A stretch of 64,000 nt of DNA, taken from NCBI GenBank assembly GCA_036250195.1, contig JAVHZZ010000003.1:42133835-42197834 (forward strand), written 5' to 3'. The notes beneath the pieces are model-generated. The model was given only the letters and a program-made list of their open reading frames with translations, was not told the origin of the DNA and ran no database searches. Below are positions 32,555-44,510 of this stretch, in pieces. The position numbers were made by a program, and so were the translations under genes. Each line of letters opens with the position of its first letter. Position 1 is the first letter of the stretch. The stretch comes from Mixophyes australis. Lineage: Eukaryota; Chordata; Amphibia; Anura; Limnodynastidae.

Positions 32555-34532
32555 TATATACCTAATTGTTGAGCGGTTATTGCTATTGCTAAAATAGTTT
32601 TCAGTTTTGAAATGACTGGCAGGACGTTAGTGCAGATGAATGACCCATTTTAGTAAAATTCTCTTTTCAACAAATAAATGTTTCCTAGTGGCTGAATCAG
32701 TCAGTGAAAGTCGCACTCAGAAACATTTTGCCAATTAAACCAAATTTGTCTTTTTAAAAAGAAACAAATAAAATAAAACACCTTTTCTTTTTCATAATGA
32801 ACGTCTTTTAAAATGTTCGTTAACGCAACTCATTCTGTAAAATGAAAAAAGTTTAAATATAAACTAAACAACTGTATATCAAAAAGACTTTTATACCTTC
32901 AAATAGCTGTAAAACACTTTTTTGCGTGAACCATTAATAAAAAGGTTTGCGAACCATTTAGCCAAATATCAAACTACTGTGTCAGAATCGCAAATCGTGC
33001 TGTCAATCAAACCGCGGGAGTTTTATTCATCTGTAGAAAATAGGAAATGAGGAGTCCAAAATATAAGAAAAACTGCAACACCAGACTGTCAGCTCTGATA
33101 TACAATAAACACACATACACCACTAAACCCTCACACATATTGCATTGTGTCCACCACGCTCTAATATTCCAACATACACAGCTCAACCTCATTACACCAA
33201 TCTCCCCAGTGTCTACAGTAATACACTCACAGCTTATAACACATTACACTATATCCCCCTCTGTTTACATTAATGCATTTACTCAGACTACTAAAACCTC
33301 ACATTACATTGTGTTCCACCCTCTACAAAAGGACCCATATATAAGCCACAAATCCTAGTGAAGACCTGCGGACGAGTTATTGTTTTCTGTAAGAAAAATG
33401 CGTTGCCTGCATCATCAAAATATACTATTCTATTACACGCGGTGGTACTATATATAATATATATAATTCTGCAGGGCAGTATAGCCATGCAACCTACAGC
33501 AAGTGATGTTGTACACTACACACCACCTGTAGTATTGACACTTTTGTTGAACATGCAACAAGATTCATTAGCCGTGGAAAACTAGCTCCTGAGATATCAC
33601 AACGTAGAGCTGTAATGACCCGAAGGACAGTAAAATGTCCTGGAAGGTTTAAGTTATACATCTTGAGTGCTACATATTAATTCTTAGGTCCCCTGCAAGT
33701 AAGCCCAAATTTATGAGCTACACAGCCAAGAATTCACTGGTTTCAGCACTCCATGGAGAAGGCGGGTGAACAGCCCCACACATAATTTTTCACAGATGAA
33801 GTAGTGAAGGCAGGTGTAGGATGGCTTTATGAATGAGACCTAAATCCTTCTACACTTTGTTTTTTTTTTCTTCTTCAATGTATTGCCGTAGGGCTTAACT
33901 TGGATATCTAGAAACACACGTGTCGGGTAAGTAATCTGTAGCTAAGGCATATCAGGTGTCCGTACTTCTGTTCTGCGATAGTAGATCACCCCGGGCTACG
34001 GCTGTACTTACCGCTCTTAACACTTGTCTCCATCGCTTACGATCATTTCTGACAATATGTGACACTTCAGAGGATGTCACCAACTGTATGACACTGATGA
34101 GTTCAAGCCTTTTCTATATGTCAGCCTTGACAAATATACAATGTCAAGATTGACAAATAACCTTAAATAATTCTTGATGGTGCTAATATCGCCTTCAGGG
34201 CGGTGACGCAGGACAGTGGGTGAAGGTCAATAAGCAGAGGAAATGATTGTGTACAAATTAGGCTGAGCCGTCATGTTTAACCAGTTATGCAGATAACTGC
34301 ACTGTGATTCAATGCTATAAACTTCAACACAGCTGCTATAGGTAAACCAACATTACAATATCTATAAATATTCTGAAAAATAGAATATGCACTAAAAAGT
34401 TTTTAGAGAAAACAAAAAAAAAACATTATTGTACGTTAACATATAGCAAACTCTGCATATGATTGATATGCATAATATATCTTAATCCATCCATGAATGA
34501 AGGTAGTTTATACCTTAATGGACAGACTGCAG
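32555..34532. other. No gene seen; A/C-rich degenerate repeat in the middle
   Basis: AT-rich sequence. Between about 33060 and 33350 the plus strand is A/C-rich with loosely repeated CACATTACA.T.TGT.CCACC blocks, which looks like a degenerate tandem repeat. Nothing else is recognisable. Confidence 0.4.
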
Positions 34533-34673
34533 GCTTGGCTAACCTGTGGCACTCCAGGTGTTGTGAAACTACAAGCCCCAGCATGCTTTGCCAATATATA
34601 GCAGCTTATTGCTGGAAGGGTATGCTGGGACTTGTAGTTTCACAACACCTGGAGTGCCACAGGTTAGCCAAGC
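34533..34673. mobile_element. Hairpin element with near-perfect 50-bp arms
   Basis: The left arm GCTTGGCTAACCTGTGGCAC, TCCAGGTGTTGTGAAACTAC is mirrored by the right arm around a loop of about 35 bp. The two arms differ at only one or two positions. The CTACAAGTCCCAGCATG-type sequence recurs in vertebrate non-autonomous DNA elements, but I cannot assign the superfamily from here. Confidence 0.75.
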
Positions 34674-34682
34674 AAGGACTAA

Positions 34683-35056
34683 GGGATAGAATTATCAAAC
34701 TTTCTTAAACGGAAAAGTGGAGCTGTTGTCCATAGTAACCAATCAGATTCTAAGTGGTATATTTAATAAGCGGTGTTTCCAATAAACCACCGATTAGCGG
34801 CTGTTTGTCATTATTTTTTAAAAAGGCAATTTTATGAAAGACAAAGGCCATCGTGTTTTGTTTTGTATGATATTGCCATTTTAATAAAATGACGGCAAAC
34901 CACAGAGAATCGGCAGTTTGTTGGAACTGCCGCTTAGTAAATATACCCTGAGGTATCATTTTCTAGCATGTACTAGATGCGTGATAGCTAGAATCTGATT
35001 GGCTGCTGTGGGCAACACCTCCAAGTCTTCTTTTTAGAAGGTTTAATAAATTTACC
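34683..35056. mobile_element. Family 3 MITE split by another MITE
   Basis: The left half has GGGATAGAATTATCAAAC, GTCCATAGTAACCAATCAGA. The right half has TCTGATTGGCTGCTGTGGGC, AATAAATTTACC. A TAA precedes the left end. The two halves belong to one family 3 element (compare 8576-8744) separated by the insert at 34755-34948. Confidence 0.75.
34755..34948. mobile_element. MITE nested in a family 3 MITE
   Basis: About 194 bp with termini GGTATATTTAATAAGCGG and, reverse-complemented, GGTATATTTACTAAGCGG. Inner sequences AACTGCCG and CGGTGTTT also pair imperfectly. The TATATTTA.TAAG ends suggest a Harbinger-group MITE. No duplication was resolved. Confidence 0.7.
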
Positions 35057-36159
35057 ACAAAATGCAACATTTCACCAGAAGTTTTTTTATTATCTCAGTC
35101 TACCTTGGTTGATGTTATATTATTGTTTGGGAACTGGTAAGATTTTTTTGCAGCATTGTCAGGAAACTATCTCTCATATTCACTGGACATTGTATAGACC
35201 AGAATTATTACCATAAAATTAGTGAAAATCCCAAGTATAGGGGTATAGGCGGGCCACTAATGATTGGCAGGCACACTAACAAGGATGCTTCCAGGTAGGT
35301 CTTTTTCGGTTCCTGTGCTGTTAATGGCGATTCTTCTTATGTTTTGATGCCTGATTCCTGATCTTCTTATTAACTGGACTGCCCTGACCTTTGCTTTGGA
35401 TTTTAACTATAAAATGCTTGATTTCTGATATCTCTCACTCCACTTAAACCTCTTAATAACTTATTTAACCTCTTTGAACAATTGACATGAGACATATTTG
35501 TGGCAATAATAAAAGGAGTTTATTTTGCAAATCAGATATGGTGGTGGAGAAAAGAGCAGTCAGGCCACCAGGATATCCCAGCATTAACCATGGGATGTCC
35601 GCAAACGGGGGCAGACAACCAAACCCCCCTTCCCTCCCCCCCGGGCGCACATATCTACTTTACCGAAACATTCAATCCTGGGCACTCTATGAACCCGCAA
35701 CCCTTCTGGGCTGAAAGGAGCGCAACCACAAGCCGACCCAAAGGGGGCAGTACCGACACCAAGACTATAGCGGGTTCAGCATGCCCATTATCGTAATGTG
35801 TGCCCCAGCTACTGGCCGTTGACTGCACTGTGTTTTCTGGAAACACGCCATCCAGGATCTCCACAATCAAACACCAGACACACCAGGAACTGGCAACAAG
35901 TAACCAGAGGACAGCCTAACAGGCCATAGCAGGCATGAAGGTCCAACCATACCAGGGAGGGTGGGCGGGCCACATCCTGAAACTCCAGAAAATTATTTAC
36001 TCTCCACCCTTCACTTTTATGGACTACTCCTTAGCCCTCCCCTATGACATCAGATGGGCATACAGATCCCAGGTTAAACTTTTAACCTTAGAAGGATACA
36101 TTTTGTTACATGACACACCCTCGGCTTTTAATTTTCTTCATGCTTACTTCAACCCTCAG
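35057..36159. other. No gene recognised; GC-richer block at 35580-35980
   Basis: The block at about 35580-35980 is GC-richer than its surroundings (CCCCCCGGGCGC near 35640) and has overlapping open frames on both strands. None shows a motif. It could be a degenerate retroelement, but I cannot assign it. Confidence 0.35.
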
Positions 36160-37990
36160 TTATTATTATTATTATTATTATCATTTATTTTTTAGGCACC
36201 ACAAGGTATCCGCAGCGCCACACACAGTTCTAACAGTAGACTATACAGGGTGAAACCATACAGAACAATGAACAAAAAGTACCAATACTTCAGAAACTCC
36301 GGCTAGTCATATGCAGTAAAGACGGAGCGGAAGAACAGGTATGGAGACAGGAGGGGAGGGGGTCCTGCTCATGCGAGCTTACATCCTAAGGGAAGGTAAA
36401 CAGACCAGGCACAAGAGGAGCCAGTTGAGGCAAGAGGAGAGAAGGGAGGATGAGCAAAGGGAGGAGATGGGGGTTAAGTAGATGGTTGGTAGGCTTTGAG
36501 GAAGAGGTGAGTTTTGAGTGCACGTTTGAAGGAGCACAGTGTAGGAGAGAGACGGATGGAATGAGGGAGGTCGTTCTAGAGAAGGGGGGCTGCATGGGAA
36601 AAGTCTTGGATTCTGGAGTGGGAAGAGGTGATAAGGGTGGAGGAGAGGCGGCGGTCGTTGGCCGAGCGCAGGGAGCGGGCAGGAGTGTGAATGGAGAGGA
36701 GGTTAGAGATATAAGGGGGAGTAGAGTTGGAGAGAGCCTTGTAAGTGATGGTGAGGAGTTTGAAAAGGATTCTGTAGGGGAAGGGAAGCCAGTGTAAGGC
36801 AAGGCAGAGAGGGGAGGCAGAGGAAAAGCGGCATGAGAGGAAGATGAGTCTTGCGGCCGCATTGAGTATAGAGCGGAAGGGTGAGAGGGGGGAGTGGGGG
36901 AGGCCAGTGAGGAGGAGATTACAATAATCAAGGCGGAAGATGATGAGTGCGTGGATGATAGTTTTGGTGGCATCCTGAGAGAGAAAAGGACGGATGTGGG
37001 CGATGTTGCGTAGTTGGAAGCGACAGGCTTGGGCAAGGGAATGAATGTGGGGGGCTAAAGAGAGAGAGGAGTCGAGGGTGACACCCAGGCAGCGAAGTGA
37101 CAGAGGAAATGGTGGTGTTGTTGACGACAATAGAGAGGTCATCGTGGGATGGGAGTCTGGGCGGAGGAAAGACAATGAGTTCAGTTTTAGAGATATTGAT
37201 TTTGAGAAAGTGCTCGGACATCCAGGAGGAGATGGCGGAGAGGCAGTCGGATACCCGAGCGAAGAGGGTGGAGGAAAGATCAGGAGAGAAGATATAGAGT
37301 TGAATGTCGTCAGCATAAAGGTGATACTGAAGACCGAAGGAGGAGATGAGAGCACCAAGGGAGGAAGTGTAGAGCGAAAAGAGTAGAGGGCCAAGAACAG
37401 AGCCCTGCGGGACTCCTTCGGGGAGAGTGTAGGTGGAGGAGGAAGAACCAGACGTGGATACAGAGAAGGAGCGATTAACGAGGTATGAGGCGAACCAGGC
37501 ATGGACAGAACCAGAGGGGCAGAGAGAGAGAAGAGTTTGCAGCAGGAGTGGGTGGTCCATGGTGTCAAAGGCTGCAGAGAGGTCAAGGAGGATGAGTACG
37601 GAGAAGTTACCCTTGGATTTGGCTGATAGGAGATCATTAGTACCCTTGGCCAGGTCAGTTTCTGTAGAATGGAGGGGGCGTAGCCAGATTGGAGAGGGTC
37701 AAGGAGGGAGTTGTCCACAAGGTGCCTGGGTAGGCGGCTGCAGACAATCTGCTCAAGTAATAAGCATAGGGGAAAAGAGAGATAGGGCGATAATTAGCAA
37801 GAGAGGTGGGGTCAAGATTGGGTTTTTTGAGGATAGGAGAGATAAGAGCGTGTTTAAAAGAGAAGGTTACTACACCAGAGGAGAGTGATAGGTTGAAAAG
37901 GTGTGCTAGGTAAGAGCAGGCCGTTGGAGAGAGAGAGCGAAGGAGGTGGGAGGGGATGGGATCGAGGGGGCCGGTAGAGGGTGGAGACAT
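36160..37990 (-). mobile_element. CR1/L2-superfamily LINE, 5'-truncated
   Basis: Minus-strand element. Its 3' end is at 36160-36230 and reads GGCGCTGCGGATACCTTGTG, GTGCCTAAAAAATAAATG, followed by (ATA)n. Upstream lie a 3' UTR, the C-terminal region and the reverse transcriptase. Homology stops near 37990, within the early reverse transcriptase region, typical of 5' truncation during target-primed reverse transcription. Confidence 0.9.
36576..37990 (-). pseudogene. LINE reverse transcriptase, frameshifted
   Basis: In order on the minus strand: DPIPSHLLRSLSPTA and ANYRPISLFP (37985-37770), a frame change, [19 protein letters not shown] sequence near 37570, [17 protein letters not shown] (from 37416), and the catalytic YADD at 37317-37306. 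[10 protein letters not shown] and a second frame change near 37095 follow, then the C-terminal [26 protein letters not shown] and LHWLPF blocks. The catalytic YADD is intact but the frames are broken, so the protein cannot be made in one piece. The order and motifs fit the CR1/L2/Rex group. Confidence 0.9.
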
Positions 37991-39390
37991 GAGTTCATAT
38001 TCTCTGCTGTTTCGGTACTGTCTCCACACACTGTTACATAACTCAGCTTGATCCTTGCTTTTGTATACTGATTTAGTGCTGTCCCAGCCTCCCTCCCCTT
38101 GCTGTTGTCTCATCCCTCCACTTCTTACTTAGTGTGGAGTGGGGATGAGGTGGCATCTTCTGTTCTTGGCAGTGTAGTTCTGGGCTGTGACATCATAGAA
38201 CAGCTCTACACCCCAAGTCCATTAAACGCATGGAAGGGCAGCAGCCAACAGTGTCGCAGGTACTAAGCTGCCAGCTGCTGCCCCTCTATGTCAGCAGCTC
38301 AGTGTGGGGTGCGATAGTGAAACAAGAAACTGAATGAGTGATTTTATGGGGCTGATGCAGAGTAGGAGGTATGCCATGCTGCGTAGCATATCTTGTGTGA
38401 AATTTCTCCTGCACATGCCTAGAAAGTGGACTCACACATATGATCCTATGCAGAGTTGCGTGATCCTGGCACTTATACCCTATGCCTTGAGAGGCGGGAC
38501 AATGGAGGGAAGACGGCGTACAAACACAGGTCAAGTGCATTAAAGTTGTGCTCAGGCAAATGGCGCTCGTGTACACCTGCAGGAACACACAGATAGGCCT
38601 ATTAGGAGGTGTATCTATTGCACCTGTTATAGAGCGGGTGAAAATAAACGCTGACGAGACATGCATTCAACTTTGCATATGTGCGGAAATACTCTCAGTG
38701 CTCTTTTTTTAATAGCAAGCTACTCTCATTTTGCGTCCAATGATGCATCAGCTCCTATGTATTTTACGAGCCCCCTACTCTCTGGGACCCTAGGCAACCA
38801 CCGAGGTTTACCCAGTGACACCCTGTATCTACCTGAACCCGGCTTCACATTGATCTTCCCTTACCAAGAGTAAATGATGCACATCTAATAGCCTTTTAAA
38901 GTGCATGCGCACGCCACAAATTGCCAGTAAACTTCAGTGTGCAAGCATATTTCAGAATGACATTCTACTGATTAGCAAAGCAAGGGCAGAACATGAAGGT
39001 TGCATAGCATCCCACCCCTGCAAAAAGACCTGGCCTGCTGCTAAAATCTGTCCAAACTTTACCATTAATTTCAAGACCTCAGCATTCTCATGTCACTTTT
39101 CCCAAAATGCCTCCACATGCTTCTTACTGGCTTCAAAATGTTACCACATACTAATCAGACCTCCCAAATGCTCCAAAATAGATCCACATGCTCTCAGACC
39201 CCCAACTTGACACAAAATCATCATTTGTCCTCAGAGCCCCACTTGCTATAAAATGCGCCCCTCCTGCCTCTAGACTGCCACATGAAACTCCCCAGCATGT
39301 CACTCAGACCGCATCATATGCTACTCAGACTTTCCTACATGCCACTTAGACCTCCTTCAAATGCAATTCGTACATCCACCACATGACACT
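37991..39390. other. No gene seen; degenerate short repeats at 39090-39380
   Basis: About 1.4 kb. The last 300 bp contain loosely repeated CTCAGACCTCC.CATGC blocks, a degenerate tandem repeat. A GGGGCTGATGCAGAGTAGG sequence near 38347 resembles a MITE terminus, but no partner end was found. Confidence 0.4.
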
Positions 39391-39694
39391 CAGGGGCAAA
39401 TGCAGAATTTGTAGAGAGGGGTTTCCACACCACGCCACCAGGGGGCGTGACCAGCATGCATGGGGGCATGGCAATAATTTTAGACAGTGCTTGGCTGCTC
39501 TCCAACTCTTCCTATCCCCATAATATACATGGGCAATGCTGCGTGCACTACTGTTAGGTGCACACAGTTCTCCCTTTTCAAGCAGAGCTGTGTGAAGCGG
39601 GAGCAGGGTCCAGCCACCTCAATTATACAGCGCCCCAGGCTTGGAGGGGGGGGGGTTCCAGGCACTAGCAACCCCCCCCCCCCTCGGTTTGCCT
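39391..39694 (-). mobile_element. hAT-type MITE with perfect ATGACACT duplication
   Basis: Minus-strand copy of the family at 9305, 11351 and 14200. On the plus strand it begins CAGGGGCAAATGCAG and ends CGGTTTGCCT. ATGACACT lies on both sides (39383-39390 and 39695-39702). This is the clearest evidence for the family's hAT assignment. Confidence 0.93.
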
Positions 39695-40980
39695 ATGACA
39701 CTCACTCCTCTGCCACATGTCTAAAAAACACTTATCTGCATGGGCGGAGCCCACAGAGGAAGAGGGAGAGCACATGTTGCAGAATACACTTCACTTTCTC
39801 CTGCTCCTCTGATTGGATATGCTGCATGACCATCTGTTTTGTGTAGAGGAGGTCATGTGACACGGAAACCGGCTGCTCTAGTTCAGTCTTTTTGGGGTCA
39901 GATTGGTGGTCACAGATCTGGGGGCCACAGATGAATGCTTGCTGGGCCACCTGCGGCCCGTATGCCACCTGTTGCCCACTACTGTTTTACAGAGCCTGGG
40001 TGAATGCACTGCTTACTAGAAGAAGACATTTCTATGGTCAGGAAGACCGCATTAAACACTTTAACGGGGCCACCTATTGAACATCACTGTTGTAGACCAA
40101 AAACTGGGGGAAACAAACAAGTTAGCTTTTCTGCTATGAAAATAACATAGGCCTGATTCTAATTTGTAACGTGAGAAGTGACGTGGCGTCTCCAGATTAT
40201 TAATAGAACCATGTTGTAGCATCAGTAGGTTAAACAAACAATAAGTCTTACAATTCAGAATATGAAAAGTTTTAAAATGCATTAAAGAAACAAACTAAAA
40301 AAAAGAGGAAATAAAACTTTACCCAACTGTCATATTACATCATAGCCTGCAGTGCGGAGATGTGTGTCCCAGCAGTGTACTTTCAGCTGTGCAGGCCTTG
40401 AAGCCTACAGGTCATTTTTTTTACATTCACTATTGAGAGCAGATGTGTCTTGTAGCCTACTGAAAAACAACTAGGTTACAAGAGGTCAGATGCTAAATGT
40501 GTTTCAATCTCCCTGATTACTTCCGTCACTCAGTTTCCACAGCAGGAAAAACATCACTATTATAGACACCGGGCTTGTTTTGAATGCAACAAAAAAACCT
40601 CTGTAAGACACAGATTTATATTAAATGTATACGTTTCTTACCAAGAGCACAGATATTGTAGCAGAGGTTTATAACATTGCTTCAGCGTTTTAAATTGCAG
40701 CATTAGCTGCACTGAAATAGATAGTAAGAAATGATATATATATATAGACCCTAAGGCATAATTCTTATAATTCAGATGCATATTGGCTTAATCTTAGCCA
40801 TTTAGTCTCCTGAGGACCCCCAGTTAGATGTATTTCCAGAACACTATCAGAAAGGTTAATGTATGTGGGAAACTAGTATTGGTGACATGTAGGTATTCGG
40901 ATGTCATGATGGGTTCCCACACAATTTTTGAAGACAGTGTGTGCAGTGTGTGTATGTATGTATGTATGTATATATGTATG

Positions 40981-40985
<5 letters not shown>
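39695..40985. other. No gene seen
   Basis: About 1.3 kb. A GGGCCACCTGCGGCCC stretch near 39944 and otherwise AT-rich sequence. No recognised feature. Confidence 0.4.

Positions 40986-41016
<31 letters not shown>
40986..41016. repeat. (TA)n microsatellite
   Basis: About 14 TA units preceded by imperfect (TATG)n. It adjoins the left end of the unclassified repeat at 41017-41245. Confidence 0.95.
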
Positions 41017-41017
<1 letters not shown>

Positions 41018-41245
41018 CTTGCTAGAGGAAAGATTTTACTTTCCCAGGAAGAGTCAATGGTACAATTGGCTTCAGGGAGAAGCCAATGTAATAGCATTTT
41101 TGATATTGGACTATTAAGAAGATCTGATACTGTGGATAAATATGCAATGACTCTTATGATAGCCATAATAAACTGTGAACAAATTGACAAATTGACCACA
41201 GTTTTAGTATTGTTAATGCAAAGGCCCACAGATACACCACACCCT
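41017..41245 (+). repeat. Unclassified dispersed repeat, copy 1
   Basis: Begins TTGCTTGCTAGAGG, contains AGGAAGAGTCAATGGT and a highly conserved block ACTATTAAGAAGATCTGATA onward, and ends near ACAGATACACCACA. A second copy at 58527-58763 is nearly identical in the middle 100 bp. AT microsatellites lie close to both copies. The shared frame LLRRSDTVDKYAMTLMIAII is open in both, but the DNA is conserved too, so coding is not shown. Confidence 0.75.
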
Positions 41246-41289
41246 GGGGCTGATAAAACAATCTAAAAATGTAAATTTTTGAACAAATA

Positions 41290-41295
<6 letters not shown>

Positions 41296-41345
<50 letters not shown>
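41296..41345. repeat. (TA)n microsatellite
   Basis: About 25 TA units. Confidence 0.95.
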
Positions 41346-41348
<3 letters not shown>

Positions 41349-41717
41349 GGCAAGGAGGCCAGAGAACTGTTAAAAACACAGCCAGTCTGCAGCAGCAAAG
41401 GTTCCCTGGGATCCTCTTTTAGCACATACACACAGGTGTTCCACATAAGTGTGATTAGTTTGCTGTGATTTGCTGTAGTGCTTGGGTGGAGGATACAGGC
41501 ACTGTCTGTATGTGTGGGTGGGTCCACCGATGCCAGTAAGTGGCCGGCTTGCAGACAGGGAAGTTATGTCTAGTCAGATGCAGGTGGTGGTGTTACTGTT
41601 TCTGGATGACTGCTGTACCATTGCTGGAAACTGTTTACCACCCTGACAACTGCTAATAAGCAGTTAAATGGTTCAGAATACCTGTGTCGGTTCCTTTGAA
41701 TGCTGTACTTTCTCACA

Positions 41718-41720
<3 letters not shown>
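41346..41720 (+). other. Unclassified 375-bp unit between AT repeats (LTR-like ends)
   Basis: Begins TGTGGCAAGGAGGCC and ends CTCACAATACA, so it has TG...CA ends like an LTR. Both flanks are TA repeats, which makes duplications uninformative. There is no AATAAA in the expected place. LTR status is a guess. Confidence 0.25.
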
Positions 41721-41781
<61 letters not shown>

Positions 41782-41800
41782 TGTGAGAAAGTACAGCATT

Positions 41801-41806
<6 letters not shown>
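41692..41806. repeat. Perfect 30-bp inverted repeat around (TA)n
   Basis: CCTTTGAATGCTGTACTTTC, TCACAATACA is followed by about 28 TA units and then the exact reverse complement of those 30 bases. The TA core is itself self-complementary, so the full 115 bp can form a cruciform. A further (TA)n (41808-41854) follows. Confidence 0.9.
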
Positions 41807-41855
<49 letters not shown>

Positions 41856-41952
41856 TAGATTAGTTGTTCCAGTGGGTAAATGCAAAGTGCCCCGTTGACA
41901 AGTATCCACAGATAGATATAGGTATAAAGAGCAAAAAGACAGCACTCAAAAA

Positions 41953-42130
41953 GTCAGCTTTACTAAACCTTCTAAAAAGTTAAAGTGGAGGTGTTGCCCA
42001 GAGCAACCAATCAGATTCCAGCTATCATGTATCTAGTAAATTGAAGAAAATGATGACTGTAGTCTAATTGGTTGCTATGAGGAACACCTCCACTTTTCTT
42101 TTTTTTTAGAAAGTTTGATAAACCTACCCC
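41953..42130. mobile_element. Family 3 MITE
   Basis: GTTGCCCAGAGCAACCAATC and the inverted ATTGGTTGCTATGAGGAAC arms. Outer ends are AGCTTTACTAAAC and GTTTGATAAACCTACCCC. Termini and arms match the family at 8576-8744. Confidence 0.75.
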
Positions 42131-42351
42131 AAACGATCTTAAAATAGTGATAAAATTATTATTTTCTAAAAATAATTTTTATCAATTCCACTTAGATATA
42201 TAGAATAATACACTATGATTGACCTCCACGAATCACAATTCGCCACCCCCAAATTTTCCAAAAACATAAACTAAAAAGTATACAAGTCATAAAAAGTACC
42301 TCTTAATATAGTGACTTAACTGCTGCTGAGATTTGGAACCTTGAAAACAAA

Positions 42352-42973
42352 GGGGCACATTTATCAATCATCGGCAAAAATGAAAAATAGTTATTAATCC
42401 TTATAGCATGGATAAGGATTGAACTATTTCTCAAATTTATTAAAAACGGATCACAGAAACAGCAGTTCCAATAAACTGCTGTTTCTGTGATAAAAAAAAA
42501 TCGTACTTACCTCCCTCTTCGGAACGCGGTGTCCATGGATCTCCTCCAGGTGTTCTTCATTTTTCTTTACTCTGGAACTGCGCATGCGCAAAAAAATCCC
42601 CTATAGTTGCAGAGATTGCTGTGAATGACAGGGGAGGATCATGTGATCCCTCCACACATGCGCTGTCCAGCTCTGCTCTTCGGAGCAGAGCTGACAGCAC
42701 TGAAATCTGACAATTATGATAATGTACGCCAGCTTCAGCTGGCATTATCAAGACAAGTTTCCGAAAAAAATGTTTTTTCGGAACTTGTTAGATTGCGGCT
42801 GGGAGCAGTCACCATACTGTTAAATGGTGACTGCTCCCAAAAAACGAAGAGGAGTGCAAAGCAGCAGATATCCACGATATCTGCTGCGATGCACCTTTCA
42901 TAAATATGCGGAGGACACCCAGGGACCTTAATTTCCCGGTAAGAGCACTATCGTGCTTTCTTAAATATGCCCC
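42352..42973 (+). mobile_element. Hairpin-chain MITE (family 4), AAA duplication
   Basis: Same hairpin order as 31908-32554 over about 622 bp, with ends GGGGCACATTTATCAAT and TAAATATGCCCC. AAA lies on both sides. Some stem positions differ from copy 1 while remaining paired (for example TCCG...CGGA here against CCCG...CGGG). Confidence 0.88.
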
Positions 42974-44211
42974 AAAATCACAGAAATTGTAGAACGTACA
43001 GATGTTCTAAAGCTCTGTCGGGTAGTTTAATTTCAGTGTGTGTGGTCCAAAAGAGAAGCCATGATGCTCGATAATAATTAATTTGAAATGGAACGGACCA
43101 CAATCAGACATATAGGTAAAGACGAACGGAATGTTACCTTCCAACAAGTCCCAGTGAAGCTCATAGATAACCGGGGACTTAGCACTAATTCACTGCACCT
43201 CATTCACTTTTACCACCTATTGTGCGTATAAGCCAAATTGGAGGCTGATCAGGTCTCTCTGCACTTGGGCTGTGTGGTAGGATCGCCCAGTGTGTCACCA
43301 GGATTACAGACATATGGGCTCACTCCCTAAGTACGTAAAGTTGGTTTATTGCATATGGGAAAGTTTCTTTTGCATTGGTTCTAATCATTGGGTACTGTAA
43401 AAAACGAAACAAAGCAGTAGATTACATGCATAGATATTGATATATAGTATTTTAAAGGTGATACATTAATAATTAGAAATATAAAAAAAAAAAAAGTTTG
43501 AGAAACCTCACAGTATGACACATGAAGAAGATGCAGCGTAAATATCATCAAGATGCGTCAAGGCTCGTTAATGTCTTATTAAAGGATAACAATAATTTTG
43601 CCTGTGTGGACCACTAATGAATTACAGCCTCTCCTAAAGACAACAGATTGCAATGTGTTAGGGCAAAGGGTACCTCTTCTCCCATTAACTTCAATTACTG
43701 GCTGCAGGTGGAATTTGAAAGTCAGATAAATAACATCATTCAGAAGCTCAACCAGCCCAAACCGATTATTTCCAAAGAGACTTTAGCTCTTTCATTCCAC
43801 ATGCAAATCCCAATCACAAAAGAGTAGTTTTAAAATATAAAGGAAGAACACTTAGCCAAGACTGCTTCGTCTGGATTAAAAATGTTTAAAGTCTATTTCC
43901 TAAAGGTAATTTAGATATTTACTAAAGTAGAGATGTTGATCTTTAAGTTTATAAGTTTTATAAAATGCACCCGTTGCCTGTACACAGTGACAGCGGAGGT
44001 CATTCCTAAAGTGCACTGGGATTGCTCTGCGTATCACCTTGGTTTGGCACCCCTGTGCCTAGATTGTCCGCCCGGTGAACTTCGAGGAACACGCCTAATC
44101 TCAAAAAGGTAGGCACCGCAGCAATCCAAAAGTGCTGCTAGGTTTGCAGAAAATTCTCAAGAGGAGCACTGTGCAAACATGGGGATGTGAGTTGGGGGAA
44201 AACTAGAAGAA
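42974..44211. other. No gene seen
   Basis: About 1.2 kb. An A run near 43480-43495 and otherwise ordinary sequence. Confidence 0.4.
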
Positions 44212-44510
44212 GGAGGGTCCTGCTTATGGGGAGAATTTAGAGAGGGTGGCTCTTAGAGGAGAGGTAGGTTGGGGGAAAAGGAAAGGGTAAATAAGTGAGG
44301 TTTAATGGAGTGTTTGAAGCATTGAACCCTGAGCAGGGTGGAGGTGGGGAGCAGCATTGGAGAAATCCTGGAGGGAGACATGTCTGTCAGAGGGAGTTTG
44401 AGCCAGAGGAGGGGACGAGGTAGGAGGTATAGGGGAGAGTGGAGATGGAAAGGATTTGTAGGTGACCCTCAGCTGAGCTTGATTTGGATTCTAAAGGAAG
44501 CAGATAATCA
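44212..44510 (-). mobile_element. LINE 3' fragment, degraded
   Basis: The plus strand reads GGGTCCTGCTTATGG, TTAATGGAGTGTTTGAAGCA, TTTGTAGGTGACCCTCAGCT and TTGATTTGGATTCTAAAGG. These match the same stretch of the LINE at 36360-36780 in the same order. This is an old minus-strand scrap of the C-terminal region and 3' UTR, without its tail. Confidence 0.55.

Noticed and set aside
36450..37888. Plus-strand frames of 113-151 codons
   Set aside because: They lie antisense to the LINE reverse transcriptase and have low-complexity Gly/Glu/Arg content.
41668..41945. Ile-Tyr repeat frames around TA runs
   Set aside because: They are translations of (TA)n microsatellites; the same applies near 15200, 17760, 40990, 41300, 58200 and 58800.
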